The notes under the pieces are model-generated. The model searched no databases. It saw only the letters and a list, made by a program, of their open reading frames with translations, and had not been told where the DNA came from. A DNA stretch of 64,000 nucleotides. It comes from Labilithrix luteola. GTDB lineage: Bacteria > Myxococcota_A > Polyangia > Polyangiales > Polyangiaceae. Positions 34,661 through 44,306 of this stretch are shown one piece after another. Position 1 is the first letter of the stretch. Each line of letters starts with the position of its first letter. The position numbers and the translations under genes are program-made. The DNA lies in contig NZ_CP012333.1 in assembly GCF_001263205.1 (NCBI RefSeq), forward strand, positions 3,100,001-3,164,000. The letters are read 5' to 3'.

Positions 34661-35749
34661 ATGCTCCGCGGCATGCAGGCGCCCGTCCACGCCGTTGCTC
34701 GTACTCGGTCGGCTCGCTCGGAGACGCGAACGAGTGCCATTGGCGTGGCCGAATACGTTCTTCGTCTCGTCTTCTTCGCCGCCGTTCCCTTCGCCGTCGT
34801 CGTGCTCGCGAGCCTCGTGCCGATGACCGGCGCCCTCGTGAACATCGTCCTCGCGCTCGGAGCCTTCTTCTTCGGCGAGCTCCTGCAGGAGCATGCACAG
34901 AAGCGCGGTTGGATCGGTCGGGTGCTTCGACGGCAGCTCGCCTTCGAGGTTTACTACCGAACACGACCGCCCAAGCCCTTCCTCTATTACGTCTTCTACC
35001 CGCTGCTCTTTCCGTACTGGCTCGTGGTCCCCGAGGCGCGACGCGAGGCCTGGCTCTTCAAGGGCTACACGATCGTCACGTTCGTCATCGTCGCCGTGAC
35101 CGGTTCGATACGGTACTTCACGGTCTACCTGCCCGAGCTCGGCCTGAAGCCCTTCCTCGTGACGTTCGGCATCGGCCTCGTCATCGAAAGCCTGGCTGTC
35201 TTGATGCTGCTCATGCCCATGACGACGAGCGTCGTGGCGCTCCATCAGAAAAAGCAGCACAAGCGCCTCGTCGCGCTCCTCGCCGTGGGCCTCGTCTCCG
35301 GCGCCGTGGCGCTCGGCATCCTCGCACATCGACACCGAACGTTCCCCTCGCTCGAGACACGCGAACGCGTCGCCCAGCGAACGCTCGCCGTGCCGAGCCG
35401 AGCGAAGAAGGCTCAGGTCGAGGCGCTTCGGGCGGCCTGGAAGGCTCGCAAGGAGAAGCGCTGGGGTCGGGAAGACGACGGTACCCTGTCAGGTCCTGCG
35501 CTCGAAGACGCGCGAGCAGCGCTCACGAAATTCTACCGTGAGGACGAAGCCTCGGCGTTCGAGCTCTGGACCACCGCGCGCAAGGACAAAGCTCCGATGA
35601 TGGTTCTCTTCGCGGAAGGACCTCGTCGCGGAAGGCCTGTTTTTCTGGGAATGCAGGCCGACGGCACGCTCGTCGAGAAGCCGCGTGACATTCCCAAGGC
35701 GGCGCGCGCCGTCATGCGCACAGCCGGCGACCTCGCCGGTGACCTTTGA
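34661..35749 (+). CDS. polytopic membrane protein of unknown function
   Basis: A 362-residue protein with about five membrane segments between residues 28 and 225 (VLRLVFFAAVPFAVVVLASL, ALVNIVLALGAFFFGELL, PFLYYVFYPLLFPYWLVV, TIVTFVIVAVTGSIRYF, LVTFGIGLVIESLAVLMLL and a further pair) and a C-terminal soluble domain of about 130 residues rich in Arg/Lys/Ala (KAQVEALRAAWKARKEKRWG). I do not recognise the family. Alternative start ATG 34673. It is not clearly linked to either neighbour. Confidence 0.72.
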   Translation: MLRGMQAPVHAVARTRSARSETRTSAIGVAEYVLRLVFFAAVPFAVVVLASLVPMTGALVNIVLALGAFFFGELLQEHAQKRGWIGRVLRRQLAFEVYYRTRPPKPFLYYVFYPLLFPYWLVVPEARREAWLFKGYTIVTFVIVAVTGSIRYFTVYLPELGLKPFLVTFGIGLVIESLAVLMLLMPMTTSVVALHQKKQHKRLVALLAVGLVSGAVALGILAHRHRTFPSLETRERVAQRTLAVPSRAKKAQVEALRAAWKARKEKRWGREDDGTLSGPALEDARAALTKFYREDEASAFELWTTARKDKAPMMVLFAEGPRRGRPVFLGMQADGTLVEKPRDIPKAARAVMRTAGDLAGDL

Positions 35750-35822
35750 GTCGTCACGCGGTTCGAGTCTGGCGACTCCAAAAAAGGACACGCGGCCCCG
35801 AGCTCGAATAGAATGGCCGGTG

Positions 35823-36608
35823 GTGCGTACGCGTATTCGGCTCTTCGGTGCAATGCTGATCGCGGGCGCAACCGCGCTTGCCACACTGGCTGTCGCGCAG
35901 CCGCGCAAGCCTGGGTCCAAGCCCGCCAAGCCTCCGGCCGCGGCCAAGGCCGACGCGGCGGCTCCGGCGCCTTCCGCAGCGGAAGACACGGCGGCGGCAG
36001 CGGGTGACGCTGGGGCGCCGACCGCAAGTGCAACGTCGGAAATCCCTTCGCAGGCGCCCGAAACCAGCGGCGATGGCGGCGTTCGTCCCTCGCCGCTCAA
36101 TCCGACGGCTCAGGAGATGCCCGGCAACGTCGACGGCGGCGCACCACCCCCGGACTACGATCGACTCCTCGCCGACATCGCGGCGCTTCGCGCGCGCGTG
36201 GCTGCCGTCAGCGACAACCTCTACCAGTCGCGCGTGGCCATCGCGCTGCAGACCGACGGCGACCACGGCAAGATCGCGCGCCTGACCGTGTCGCTCGACG
36301 ACGGCGTCGTCTACACCGCGCCGCCTACCTTCATCGCCAACGACCTCACGACCGTGTACGACCACGCCGTCGCGCCGGGCCGGCACGCAATCACGGTCGA
36401 CGTCGATCGCAAAGACGACCGCGACGAGGCCTTCCGCACGTCGCAGCGAAACCGCTTCACCGTCGACGTTCCTCGGGACAATCGCCTCGAAGTCCAGGTG
36501 AAGGTCATCGACGACTCGAACATGGGCAAGGACTTCCCTGCCGACAAGAACGGCCGTTACGACTTGCGCTTCCGCGTCCGCGCCGTGGCGAAGCCGGTCG
36601 GCAAGTGA
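35823..36608 (+). CDS. exported protein of unknown function upstream of the glt-like genes
   Basis: A 261-residue protein with a signal-anchor or signal peptide (LFGAMLIAGATALATLAVAQ), a long Pro/Ala linker (about 25-115), then a compact domain (DYDRLLADIAALRARVAAVS to RYDLRFRVRAVAKPVGK) with a short coiled coil and beta strands. Family not recognised. Two adjacent GTG codons (35820 and 35823) are the likely starts. Its stop overlaps the next gene's GTG by GTGA, so it belongs to the same operon as the TPR gene that follows. Confidence 0.72.
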   Translation: MRTRIRLFGAMLIAGATALATLAVAQPRKPGSKPAKPPAAAKADAAAPAPSAAEDTAAAAGDAGAPTASATSEIPSQAPETSGDGGVRPSPLNPTAQEMPGNVDGGAPPPDYDRLLADIAALRARVAAVSDNLYQSRVAIALQTDGDHGKIARLTVSLDDGVVYTAPPTFIANDLTTVYDHAVAPGRHAITVDVDRKDDRDEAFRTSQRNRFTVDVPRDNRLEVQVKVIDDSNMGKDFPADKNGRYDLRFRVRAVAKPVGK

Positions 36609-38680
36609 CGATGACGCGCCGAACCTCCAAGCTCGTCCATGCGCCGGTCGCGGCGGCCATCGCCGTGGCCTTGCTCTCTCCGCTCGTCTTCGCGCAGCAG
36701 CCCACCACGCCTCCGACCACGGCGAGTGAGCCTGCGCCGCCGACGAGCGAGAGGCCCTCCGCCCCTCCGGCCGCGTCGACGGCCGCGTCCCCCGCCCCCG
36801 CATCGACGTCGACCGATCCTACGCGCGGCGACCGCATGCGCGCGTACCACGACGCGATGGCGAATCGGAAGCTCGCCTCGGCCGAGCCCATTCGCACCGA
36901 GGTGCTCGCCGAGAAAGTCGCCGATGCCGAAACATTGATCTCCACCGGTCGCGACGGCGAAGCCATCGCGAAGCTCACGGAGATCGTCGAGCATCCGAAG
37001 TTCGATCTCGTCGCCGATCGCCAGGAGGGTCGTGCGGCGCTCTACCTGCTCGGCCACGCGCTCGCCAATGCGGGCATCACCGAGTCTGCGCGCGCATACC
37101 TGAGGCGGGTCATCGCGCAGAAGGGTGCGTGGAACGACCACGGTCCGTACGCGCGTCGGGCCGTGCGCCGCCTCGCGGAGATCGCGCTCGAGACGCGCGC
37201 CTACCAGGCCGGATTGAAGGACCTCGAAGGCGTTCCTTCGAGCGCTCCCCTCGAAGTGCGTGGTGAAGTGGCCTACGTCACGGGGCGCGCGAAAGAAGCG
37301 GCGGGCGATACCGAGGGCGCCCTTCTCGCGTACGCGCAGGTCTCGCAGACCTCACGCTTCTGGTCGCAGGCGACCTACCTTTCCGGCCTCCTCGAGGTCG
37401 AGCGCGGTCGCATGAAAGAGGGCGAGAACCTCTTCTGCAAGGTCGCCGATCCGAAGCGCCAAGACCGCACCACGCCCGTCTTCGCCGACGAGCGCTTCTT
37501 CGCCGTACGCGACCTCGCTCGCCTCGCGCTCGGCCGCGTGGCCCACGAGCAATATCGCTTCGACGACGCCCGCTACTACTACTACCTCGTGCCTCGCGAC
37601 TCGGATCGCCTGGCAGAAGCCCTCTACGAAGCCGCGACCACGCGCTACGAGAAGAAGGACTACCAGGGCGCCCGTGAACTGCTCGACGAGCTCAAGGGCC
37701 TCAAGGCACACCATCGTTACGAGGACGAGGCGCACGTCCTCGACGCGTACATCGACCTCGCGCTCTGCCACTTCCCCGAGGCCGACGCGAAGCTGAACGC
37801 GTTCCTGAAGTCGTACGAGCCCGTCCGTGATGCCTCGCGGCGCCTCGGTCAGAGCGATCGCGGAACACGCGCCTTGCTCGCCGCGGCACGTGCCGGCGCC
37901 GATGCAGGCAGCGCAGATGCTTCGGGCGCCGCGGTCACGCCCGAGCAGCTACGCGCCGTGGCTGCGCTCGTGCGCGTCGACCCCGCGTACGGAGAAATCT
38001 CCCGCAAACGCGCCGTGCTCGATCGCGAAGCGAGCGGCCTCCGTGCAGCGCTCGGCACGATCGGCGACATGCAGCGCAGCCTGGCCACCACGGGCGGCGT
38101 GCGTCCGGCCATCGAAGAAGCCGGCGATCCGATCGAGAAGGAGCGCGACGTGCGCGCGGCCATCGACGGCGTGCGCCGCCAGATCGACGATCTCGAGCAG
38201 GCCCACGCGCCGCCCGACAAGATCGCGCCGCTCCGAAAAGACCTCGCCGATCTCGAGGCGCGCCTCGGCACGAACTCTGCGGCCGTCGCCGAAGCCGCGT
38301 CGCAAGCGGCAGGCGGCAAGGATCTCCCCGACCTGCTCCGCGCCGACACCGCACAAGGCAACGCGCTTCGGCAGAAGCTCGAAGGTGTTCGTGGCGAGCT
38401 CGTCACCGCCGAGACCGCACTCGCCAAAGATTCACTGAGGCGCCTCGATCTCCGCCTGTCGCGCTTGCTTCGTCGTGCTCGCCTCGGGCGCATCGAGTCC
38501 GTCCTCGGCAAGAAGCGCGCGCTCGAAGTGGAGATCGAAGCGATCAGCGCAGGCTACTTGCCAAACGACGCGCTCGACTCACTCGATGCTGCGCGCTACC
38601 TGCGTGACAACGAGGAGTACTGGCCGTTCGAAGGCGACGACTGGCCGGACGAGTTCGTCGGCTCCGAAGGACTTCGTTGA
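36605..38680 (+). CDS. exported TPR / coiled-coil protein in glt-like operon
   Basis: A 691-residue periplasmic-type protein. A signal peptide (APVAAAIAVALLSPLVFAQQ) and Pro/Thr/Ala linker lead into helical repeats from about 95 to 400 (EGRAALYLLGHALANAGITE, RGEVAYVTGRAKEAAGDTEG, YEAATTRYEKKDYQGARELL), compatible with TPRs, then a coiled coil (about 470-620; IEKERDVRAAIDGVRRQIDD). It overlaps the preceding gene by GTGA (ATG 36611 is an in-frame alternative). Order and style link it to the gliding-machinery TPR proteins that follow, but it has no firm counterpart in the M. xanthus core set that I can name. Confidence 0.78.
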   Translation: MTMTRRTSKLVHAPVAAAIAVALLSPLVFAQQPTTPPTTASEPAPPTSERPSAPPAASTAASPAPASTSTDPTRGDRMRAYHDAMANRKLASAEPIRTEVLAEKVADAETLISTGRDGEAIAKLTEIVEHPKFDLVADRQEGRAALYLLGHALANAGITESARAYLRRVIAQKGAWNDHGPYARRAVRRLAEIALETRAYQAGLKDLEGVPSSAPLEVRGEVAYVTGRAKEAAGDTEGALLAYAQVSQTSRFWSQATYLSGLLEVERGRMKEGENLFCKVADPKRQDRTTPVFADERFFAVRDLARLALGRVAHEQYRFDDARYYYYLVPRDSDRLAEALYEAATTRYEKKDYQGARELLDELKGLKAHHRYEDEAHVLDAYIDLALCHFPEADAKLNAFLKSYEPVRDASRRLGQSDRGTRALLAAARAGADAGSADASGAAVTPEQLRAVAALVRVDPAYGEISRKRAVLDREASGLRAALGTIGDMQRSLATTGGVRPAIEEAGDPIEKERDVRAAIDGVRRQIDDLEQAHAPPDKIAPLRKDLADLEARLGTNSAAVAEAASQAAGGKDLPDLLRADTAQGNALRQKLEGVRGELVTAETALAKDSLRRLDLRLSRLLRRARLGRIESVLGKKRALEVEIEAISAGYLPNDALDSLDAARYLRDNEEYWPFEGDDWPDEFVGSEGLR

Positions 38681-38733
38681 GGGCGCGCGAGCGCTACGGA
38701 ACTGTCGGCCCCGCCCCTACACGGATCCCGACC

Positions 38734-41700
38734 ATGCAAAGCGTGTATCATCGTCGCGTGCGACGGACTCGGTTGCTCCCGCTCCCGCTCCTGTGCCTGG
38801 GCCTGGGCGGCGCGGTGCTCTCGCTGAGTGCGCTGGCCGAGGCGGCACCCGACAAGAGCAAGCCCGCACCGGCGGCCGAAGCCGCGCCGGGCGCCAACGT
38901 TCCGGCATCCACCGTGCGCGCGGCGGCCGAGAAGACGATCGACGTCAAACCGGCGACCAAGCCCGGAGCCAAGAAGGGTGCCGATGGGTCGTCGACGCTG
39001 ACCGGCGCAGGCGGCAAGCCCGCCATGAAGGGCCCGAAGATCCCCGAAGAGCTTCGCGCCCAGCTCCAAAAGCAGCTCGAGGCGCGCGTCGATCGCGACG
39101 TCGCGCAGATCAAGAAGCTCCGCGGTGAGGCCATTGGCCTCCTCACCACGTTCGTGAACGAGACGCCGCGCGAAGCTCGCGAGATGCCGGAAGCCATGCT
39201 TCGCCTCGGCGAGCTCAAGTGGGAGCTCGAACGCGAGCAGTTCGTCGATCGCTTCAAGGCTTGGGAGTCGAAGCCCGTCGATCAGCGCGGGGCCGCTCCG
39301 GAGCCCAATTTTCAGCCGTCGCGCGATCTCTTCGCGCGGGTCCTCAAGGACTACCCGTGGTTCTCGGAGTACGACCTCGCGCTCTACGTCGACGGCTTCC
39401 TTGCCTACGAGCAAGGCAAGCAAGACGAGGCGCTCGCGCGCTTCGACAAGATCCTCAAAGACCACCCTCGTTCGCGCTTCGTCCCTGACGCGCACATGGC
39501 TCGCGCCGAGGCGCTCTTCAACGGCAAGTACGACTACGCCGGCGCGCTCGTCGAATACGAACAGGTCCTCAAGTACAAGCAGAGCGAACTCTATGGCCTC
39601 GCGCTCTTCAAGAGCGCTTGGTGCATGTGGCGCCTCGGGCGCACCGAAGAAGCCGCCAAGCGATTCGTCAGCGTCTTCGAGGTCACTGACGGCAACGGGA
39701 CCAGTGGAAACAAGGTCTCCGCCGCGCAGCGAAAGCAGCTCGACGAGCTCCAGAGCGAAGCCCTCAAGTACCTCGTCGAGGTCTTCACCGAAGACGAGAA
39801 GAACACCGCGCAGGACGTCTACGGCTTCCTCACGAAGATCGGCGGCGACCGGTTCGCCGGCAAGGTCGTGCGTGCGCTCGCCGTGCAGTTCTACGATCAG
39901 GCGCACTACGAGCGCGGCATCGAAGCCTACGAGCTGCTCCTCAAGCTCGAACCCGCGAGCCCCGAGGCAGGTCAGTGGGTGCTGCAGATCGCGCAGGGTT
40001 ACGCGTCCGTCGAGGACTACCCGAAGCTCAAGGCCACCTACGAGCGGGCGGTGACCGGCTACACACCCGGCTCGGCCTGGGCGAAGACGCAGGGCGATCC
40101 GGCCGTGGTGCAGCGAACCACCGCCAACATCGAGAAGCAGCTCCGCGAACACGCGCTGCAGCTCCACGCCAAGGCGCAGAAGGACAAGACGAGCCGGGCC
40201 GAGTTCGAAGGCGCCGCCGGTCTCTACGACGTCTACCTCTCGAAGTTCTCGAACGAGAGGCAGGCGTACCAGATCCATTACTACCTCGGCGAAATCTACT
40301 TCCACCACCTCGACCGAGGAAACGACGCCGCCACGCACTACATGGCCGCGGCTCGCGCGATCCCGAAAGAGGAAGCCGAGAAGGAGCCGCTCAAGACGCT
40401 TCGTCACGACGCGATCTACAACGCGATCGCCGCGCTCGAACTCGTTCGCTTCGCGGAGCTCGAGGCGCGCAAAAAGCAGCCCCAAGGAAGTGCCTTTCAG
40501 GAGACCGAGGCCGACAAGAAGTTCGCCGAGGCGCTCGATCTCTACGCGCAGCTCTATCCGAACGATCCAGCGCTCCCGGAGCTCTTCTTCCGTCAGGGCA
40601 AGCAGTACTACGACTACGGCGTCTACGACTCGGCCGTGAAGATCTGGGGCTCGCTCGTCGAGAAGTTCCCGCGGAGCCAGTACGCGCTCGCCGCCGGAGA
40701 GCTCATTCTCGACTCGTTCAATCGAGCGAAAAACTACGAGAACATCGAGACCTGGGCGCGACGCCTCAAAACCGCGCCGGCGTTCTCGAGCGACGCAAAC
40801 CAGAAGAAGCTCGACACGCTCATCGTCCAGGCCGTCTTCAAGCAAGGCGAGCAGAAGGCGGCGAACGGCGAGCACCTCGAAGCAGCCAAGGCATACTTGC
40901 GCGCGGCCCGCGAATTCCCGAAGGATCCGCGCGCGGCCCAGGCCTGCGTGAACGCCGAGCTCGCCGCCCAGAAGGCGGGCGACATCACCACGCTCAAGGA
41001 GGGCGCGCAGCTCGTCACGGGCAAGGAATATCGGGACAAGCCCGAGTCTCCTCAGGGCGCCTGGATCGCGGCGACCACGTTGCAGTCGATGGGGCTCTTC
41101 GCCGAATCGGCCGACTTCCACGAGGCGATCGCCGGCTTGAACGATCGCGAGCACCCGAACTACGCCAAGTACGAGCACGCGAAAGACGCGGCCTACAACG
41201 CCGTCATCCTGCGCGTGGCGACGGGCGAGAACGACAAGGCCGTCTCCGACGGCAACCGGTACCTCCAGCAGTTCGGGTCCACGCCGGAGGCCGACGAAGT
41301 CGTCTTCCAGATGGGCAAGGCGCACCAGAACGCCGGTCGCAACAAGGAAGCCGCGGATCTCTATCGCCGCTACGTCGCACGCTCGAAGAACCAGGATCAC
41401 CGCGTGCAGGGCTACGTCTTGCTGGCGCAGGCGCTCGTCAAAACCGGAGACGAACGCGGGGCGGACGAAGCGCTCAAGAGCGCGGTCGACATCGGCAAGC
41501 ATCGCAAGGGCGAGCTCGGGCCCGACGGCAAGTACGCCGCGGCGCATGCACGATACATGGAAGGCGAGCGCATCCTCGCTCGCTTCGACAAGATCGAGAT
41601 CCAGGGCGACGTGAAGCAGCTCTCGAACCGCCTGAAGCAGAAGGCGGAGCTGCTCAAGCAGGCTTCGGCGATCTTCCTCGACGTCGTCTCGCTCGGCGTG

Positions 41701-42234
41701 GCCGAGTGGACCACCGCGGCGCTCTACCAGATCGGTCGCACGTACGAGCAGTTCGCCAAGGCGATGAAAGACGCGCCGCCGCCCTCCGGTCTCTCCGACG
41801 CGGACAAGGAAGCCTACCAGCAGCAGATCGACGAATTCGTCGTTCCGATCGAAGAGCGAAGCCTCGACGCCTACGAAAACGGCTGGAAGAAGGCGACCGA
41901 GCTACAGATCTACAACCAGTGGACCGCGAAGATGCGCGAGGCGCTCGGCCGCTTGAACTCCGAGCTCTATCCGCCCTTCAAAGAGGTCGGCTTCGACGTG
42001 CGCTCGCAAGGGCCCGCGCCGCTTCCGCCCCTCATCGACTCGCCGCGCCGCGCCGGTGAAAAGGCAGCGCTCGCCACGCCGAAGAAAGAGACCGGCAAGC
42101 CCACGGCGAGCGCCGCACCGTCGACCGACGAGAAGGCGATAACGCCCGACGAGGAGAAGCCCGAAGCCAAACCTGCGCCGGCCAAGCCTGCCGCCAAGCC
42201 CGCCAAGCCCACCAAGAAGAAGGGGGCCAAGTGA
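38734..42234 (+). CDS. gltD: large periplasmic TPR protein, GltD/AgmU-like
   Basis: A 1166-residue secreted protein with many TPR-type helix pairs. After a signal peptide (LLPLPLLCLGLGGAVLSLSA) come repeats such as LALYVDGFLAYEQGKQDEAL, YGLALFKSAWCMWRLGRTEE, IHYYLGEIYFHHLDRGNDAA and EVVFQMGKAHQNAGRNKEAA, ending in a Lys/Pro/Ala tail. Length and TPR content match AgmU/GltD of Myxococcus xanthus, a periplasmic part of the gliding complex, and the next three genes match gltE, gltF and gltG in order. ATG 38734 is taken as start; the frame opens earlier (TTG 38677 overlaps the previous stop). The name rests on architecture and synteny. Confidence 0.72.
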   Translation: MQSVYHRRVRRTRLLPLPLLCLGLGGAVLSLSALAEAAPDKSKPAPAAEAAPGANVPASTVRAAAEKTIDVKPATKPGAKKGADGSSTLTGAGGKPAMKGPKIPEELRAQLQKQLEARVDRDVAQIKKLRGEAIGLLTTFVNETPREAREMPEAMLRLGELKWELEREQFVDRFKAWESKPVDQRGAAPEPNFQPSRDLFARVLKDYPWFSEYDLALYVDGFLAYEQGKQDEALARFDKILKDHPRSRFVPDAHMARAEALFNGKYDYAGALVEYEQVLKYKQSELYGLALFKSAWCMWRLGRTEEAAKRFVSVFEVTDGNGTSGNKVSAAQRKQLDELQSEALKYLVEVFTEDEKNTAQDVYGFLTKIGGDRFAGKVVRALAVQFYDQAHYERGIEAYELLLKLEPASPEAGQWVLQIAQGYASVEDYPKLKATYERAVTGYTPGSAWAKTQGDPAVVQRTTANIEKQLREHALQLHAKAQKDKTSRAEFEGAAGLYDVYLSKFSNERQAYQIHYYLGEIYFHHLDRGNDAATHYMAAARAIPKEEAEKEPLKTLRHDAIYNAIAALELVRFAELEARKKQPQGSAFQETEADKKFAEALDLYAQLYPNDPALPELFFRQGKQYYDYGVYDSAVKIWGSLVEKFPRSQYALAAGELILDSFNRAKNYENIETWARRLKTAPAFSSDANQKKLDTLIVQAVFKQGEQKAANGEHLEAAKAYLRAAREFPKDPRAAQACVNAELAAQKAGDITTLKEGAQLVTGKEYRDKPESPQGAWIAATTLQSMGLFAESADFHEAIAGLNDREHPNYAKYEHAKDAAYNAVILRVATGENDKAVSDGNRYLQQFGSTPEADEVVFQMGKAHQNAGRNKEAADLYRRYVARSKNQDHRVQGYVLLAQALVKTGDERGADEALKSAVDIGKHRKGELGPDGKYAAAHARYMEGERILARFDKIEIQGDVKQLSNRLKQKAELLKQASAIFLDVVSLGVAEWTTAALYQIGRTYEQFAKAMKDAPPPSGLSDADKEAYQQQIDEFVVPIEERSLDAYENGWKKATELQIYNQWTAKMREALGRLNSELYPPFKEVGFDVRSQGPAPLPPLIDSPRRAGEKAALATPKKETGKPTASAAPSTDEKAITPDEEKPEAKPAPAKPAAKPAKPTKKKGAK

Positions 42235-43424
42235 GCTGGGTTCGCTCGTACGTCGGCGCGCTGATGATCGCGTGCTCGGCTGCCGCGCTCGTGGCATGCG
42301 GCGGAGGCAAGAGCCAGCAAGGCGCGAAGACTGCCGAGAAGGGCTTGCCGCCGGCAAACCCGATCGCCGTCCAGAAGATGGTCGAAGGCGTGACGGCCGC
42401 GAAGGATCCGAAGATGCGCGATCGGGCCATCGCGCTCCTGCGTGAGGCCATCCAGATCGACCCGAATCTGTGGGAGGCGCGCTTCGACTTCGGCGTCGTG
42501 CTCGCCAACGGTGGTGACCTCGCCAACGCCGAAGAGCAGCTGCGTGCCGCGCAGAAGATCGCTCCCGAACGCGAAGAGGTCGCGGTCGCGCTCGCCGAAG
42601 TGCGTCGCCGCCGAGGTTCGAACAAGGACGCGGCTTCGAGCCTCGAGGACTTCGTCAAAGATCACCCCGGGGCCACCGATGCGCGCACGCTCCTCGTCGC
42701 GGCCCTGCGAGACTCGGGGCAGCACGACAAGGCCATCCAGCAGGCGCGCGAAGTGCTCGTGCGCAAGCCGGGTGACGCGACAGCGCTCGCCGAGCTCGCG
42801 CTCTGCCATCTCGGCAAAGGCGAACGCGACACCGCGCAGCTTCTCGTGAAGCAAGCGCTCGACGTGAACGCGAAGAGCGCCGTCGCACACCGCGTGCAAG
42901 GCCTCGTGTTCCTGAGCGGCGGCGACGACGCGGCGGCATTCCAGGCCTTCCAGAAGGCCGCGCAGGAAGATCCCCACGACACGACCTCGCGCCTCAACAT
43001 GGGCGCCGTGCTCTTGCGCGCCGGTGCGTACGGCAAAGCCGCAGAGCAATACAAGAGCGCGCTCGCCGCTTCGCCCGACGAGTCGGCCGCGCAGATCGGA
43101 CTCGCGGCGGCCCTCCGTGGTGAATCCGACGGCAAGAACCAGAAGATGCTCGACGAGGCCAAGTCGCTCTACGAGAAGGTTCTCGAGAAGGATCCGCACA
43201 ACATCGCCGCGCTCTTCAATCTCGGCGTTCTGCTCGCCGATCCGATGAAGAAGCCCGTCGAAGCGCGGCCCTATTTCGAGCGATTCCTCGACGACGCTCC
43301 CAAGGACCACCCTGCCCGCGCGGAAGCCGAACGCCAGCTCGGCGCGAGCAAGCCTGCGGCTCCGGCCGCTCCGGCCCCGGCGCCTGCCGCGCCCACACCG
43401 AAGGCCGCGGGAGGAAAGTCATGA
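42231..43424 (+). CDS. gltE: TPR lipoprotein, GltE/AglT-like
   Basis: A 397-residue predicted lipoprotein (lipobox LVACGGG) with TPR units across the mature chain: RAIALLREAIQIDPNLWEAR, FDFGVVLANGGDLANAEEQL, EVAVALAEVRRRRGSNKDAA, AVLLRAGAYGKAAEQYKSAL and NIAALFNLGVLLADPMKKPV. It starts with GTG overlapping the upstream stop (GTGA) and overlaps the next gene by ATGA. In M. xanthus AglT/GltE is an outer-membrane TPR lipoprotein directly after agmU; the same order is seen here. Confidence 0.75.
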   Translation: MSWVRSYVGALMIACSAAALVACGGGKSQQGAKTAEKGLPPANPIAVQKMVEGVTAAKDPKMRDRAIALLREAIQIDPNLWEARFDFGVVLANGGDLANAEEQLRAAQKIAPEREEVAVALAEVRRRRGSNKDAASSLEDFVKDHPGATDARTLLVAALRDSGQHDKAIQQAREVLVRKPGDATALAELALCHLGKGERDTAQLLVKQALDVNAKSAVAHRVQGLVFLSGGDDAAAFQAFQKAAQEDPHDTTSRLNMGAVLLRAGAYGKAAEQYKSALAASPDESAAQIGLAAALRGESDGKNQKMLDEAKSLYEKVLEKDPHNIAALFNLGVLLADPMKKPVEARPYFERFLDDAPKDHPARAEAERQLGASKPAAPAAPAPAPAAPTPKAAGGKS

Positions 43425-43912
43425 TGCAGAAACGGCACCTGCGACGTCCCATCGCCTTCGCGCTCATGACGGCCATCACCGCGATGTCGCTCCTCGCAGC
43501 GGCACAGAACAAGAAGGGTCAGCCTTCGAGCACGAAGACCACGGCGCCCGCGAAGAAGGGCACCAAGCCCGCGCCGAGCAGCAGCGCGAAGCCCGCGCCC
43601 GCCGACGAATCGAGCGAAGCGGCGGCACACACGGCCGAGGCATCGAAGGATGCCGGGTCGAGTGAACGCGCACCGTCCACGGCCGCGGCAAGCGGAGCCG
43701 CAGGCAAAGGCGGCGTCGTCGAGCAGAAGACGCTCGACGGCGGCTCGCGCGTCTTCCGTTTCGGCGAGGTCGAAGTCGAAGGGCGCCTCAAGAGCCCGCA
43801 GATCGTCTATTTCCTTCGCCGCGTTCGCGCGGAGTTCGCGGCCGGCGATCTCGGTCACCGCACCTTCATGCGCGAGCTCGGCGAAACACGAAACGAACCT
43901 GCCTTCGAATGA
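43421..43912 (+). CDS. gltF: small periplasmic protein, GltF-like
   Basis: A 163-residue exported protein: signal peptide, a disordered Ser/Lys/Pro/Ala linker (about 30-100), and a conserved C-terminal patch (VFRFGEVEVEGRLKSPQIVY, FLRRVRAEFAAGDLGHRTFM) with two basic helices. Position between the gltE-like and gltG-like genes and this short C-terminal domain fit GltF of the gliding cluster. Both ends overlap neighbours by ATGA. The identification is by context and recollection of the family pattern, not a search. Confidence 0.65.
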   Translation: MMQKRHLRRPIAFALMTAITAMSLLAAAQNKKGQPSSTKTTAPAKKGTKPAPSSSAKPAPADESSEAAAHTAEASKDAGSSERAPSTAAASGAAGKGGVVEQKTLDGGSRVFRFGEVEVEGRLKSPQIVYFLRRVRAEFAAGDLGHRTFMRELGETRNEPAFE

Positions 43913-44112
43913 TCCGCCGCACCACGCTCGCTGCCTTCGCCCTCACTTGCCTGCTCGGCATCGTCACCGAAAACGCCGCCCGCGCCGACGTCCCTGCCGG
44001 CGGGCCGATGAGTGACGGACAGTCGCGCTTCGTCTACGGCGCGGCCATCGCAGGCCTCCTGACCGGTGGAATCGTCGCGTATTACCGTTCCAAGAAGAGC
44101 CCTCCCAAGTAG
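43909..44112 (+). CDS. 67-residue signal/membrane protein in glt-like operon
   Basis: A very short gene whose ATG overlaps the gltF-like stop (ATGA), so it is almost certainly translated. It has an N-terminal signal (TTLAAFALTCLLGIVTENAA, then ARADVPAGG) and a second hydrophobic segment (YGAAIAGLLTGGIVAYY) ending in RSKKSPPK. It could be a small inner-membrane accessory of the gliding complex. No homologue is recognised, and the M. xanthus cluster has no obvious equivalent at this place. Confidence 0.7.
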   Translation: MIRRTTLAAFALTCLLGIVTENAARADVPAGGPMSDGQSRFVYGAAIAGLLTGGIVAYYRSKKSPPK

Positions 44113-44306
44113 CGCAAGAAAAGCCACGGGCCAGGGGTCAGGGGCTAGAAGGCCAGGGGACGCGAGTCATCACCAGCCGGTCGACCGGCGAGTCGCCCCG
44201 GGCGTGCTCCGATGTGCGCCTCGATGCGAACTCGCCCGCGTGATCCGCGCGCCCGAGTGCGTGGAATTCATGGACGCGCTACCGCCTCTGGTACCCTCGT
44301 AAGACG

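Noticed and set aside
35750..35790. A GGTTCGAGTC stretch resembling a tRNA T-loop.
   Set aside because: Flanking bases do not pair as a T-stem, and no acceptor, D or anticodon arm can be found upstream.
38596..41547. A 983-codon open frame on the minus strand, antisense to the gltD-like gene (and similar long frames at 4830-7658, 47149-49635 and 831-1703).
   Set aside because: They are mirror frames of highly GC-biased genes: composition is Arg/Glu/Val/Leu-rich without motifs, and the opposite strand carries recognisable families.
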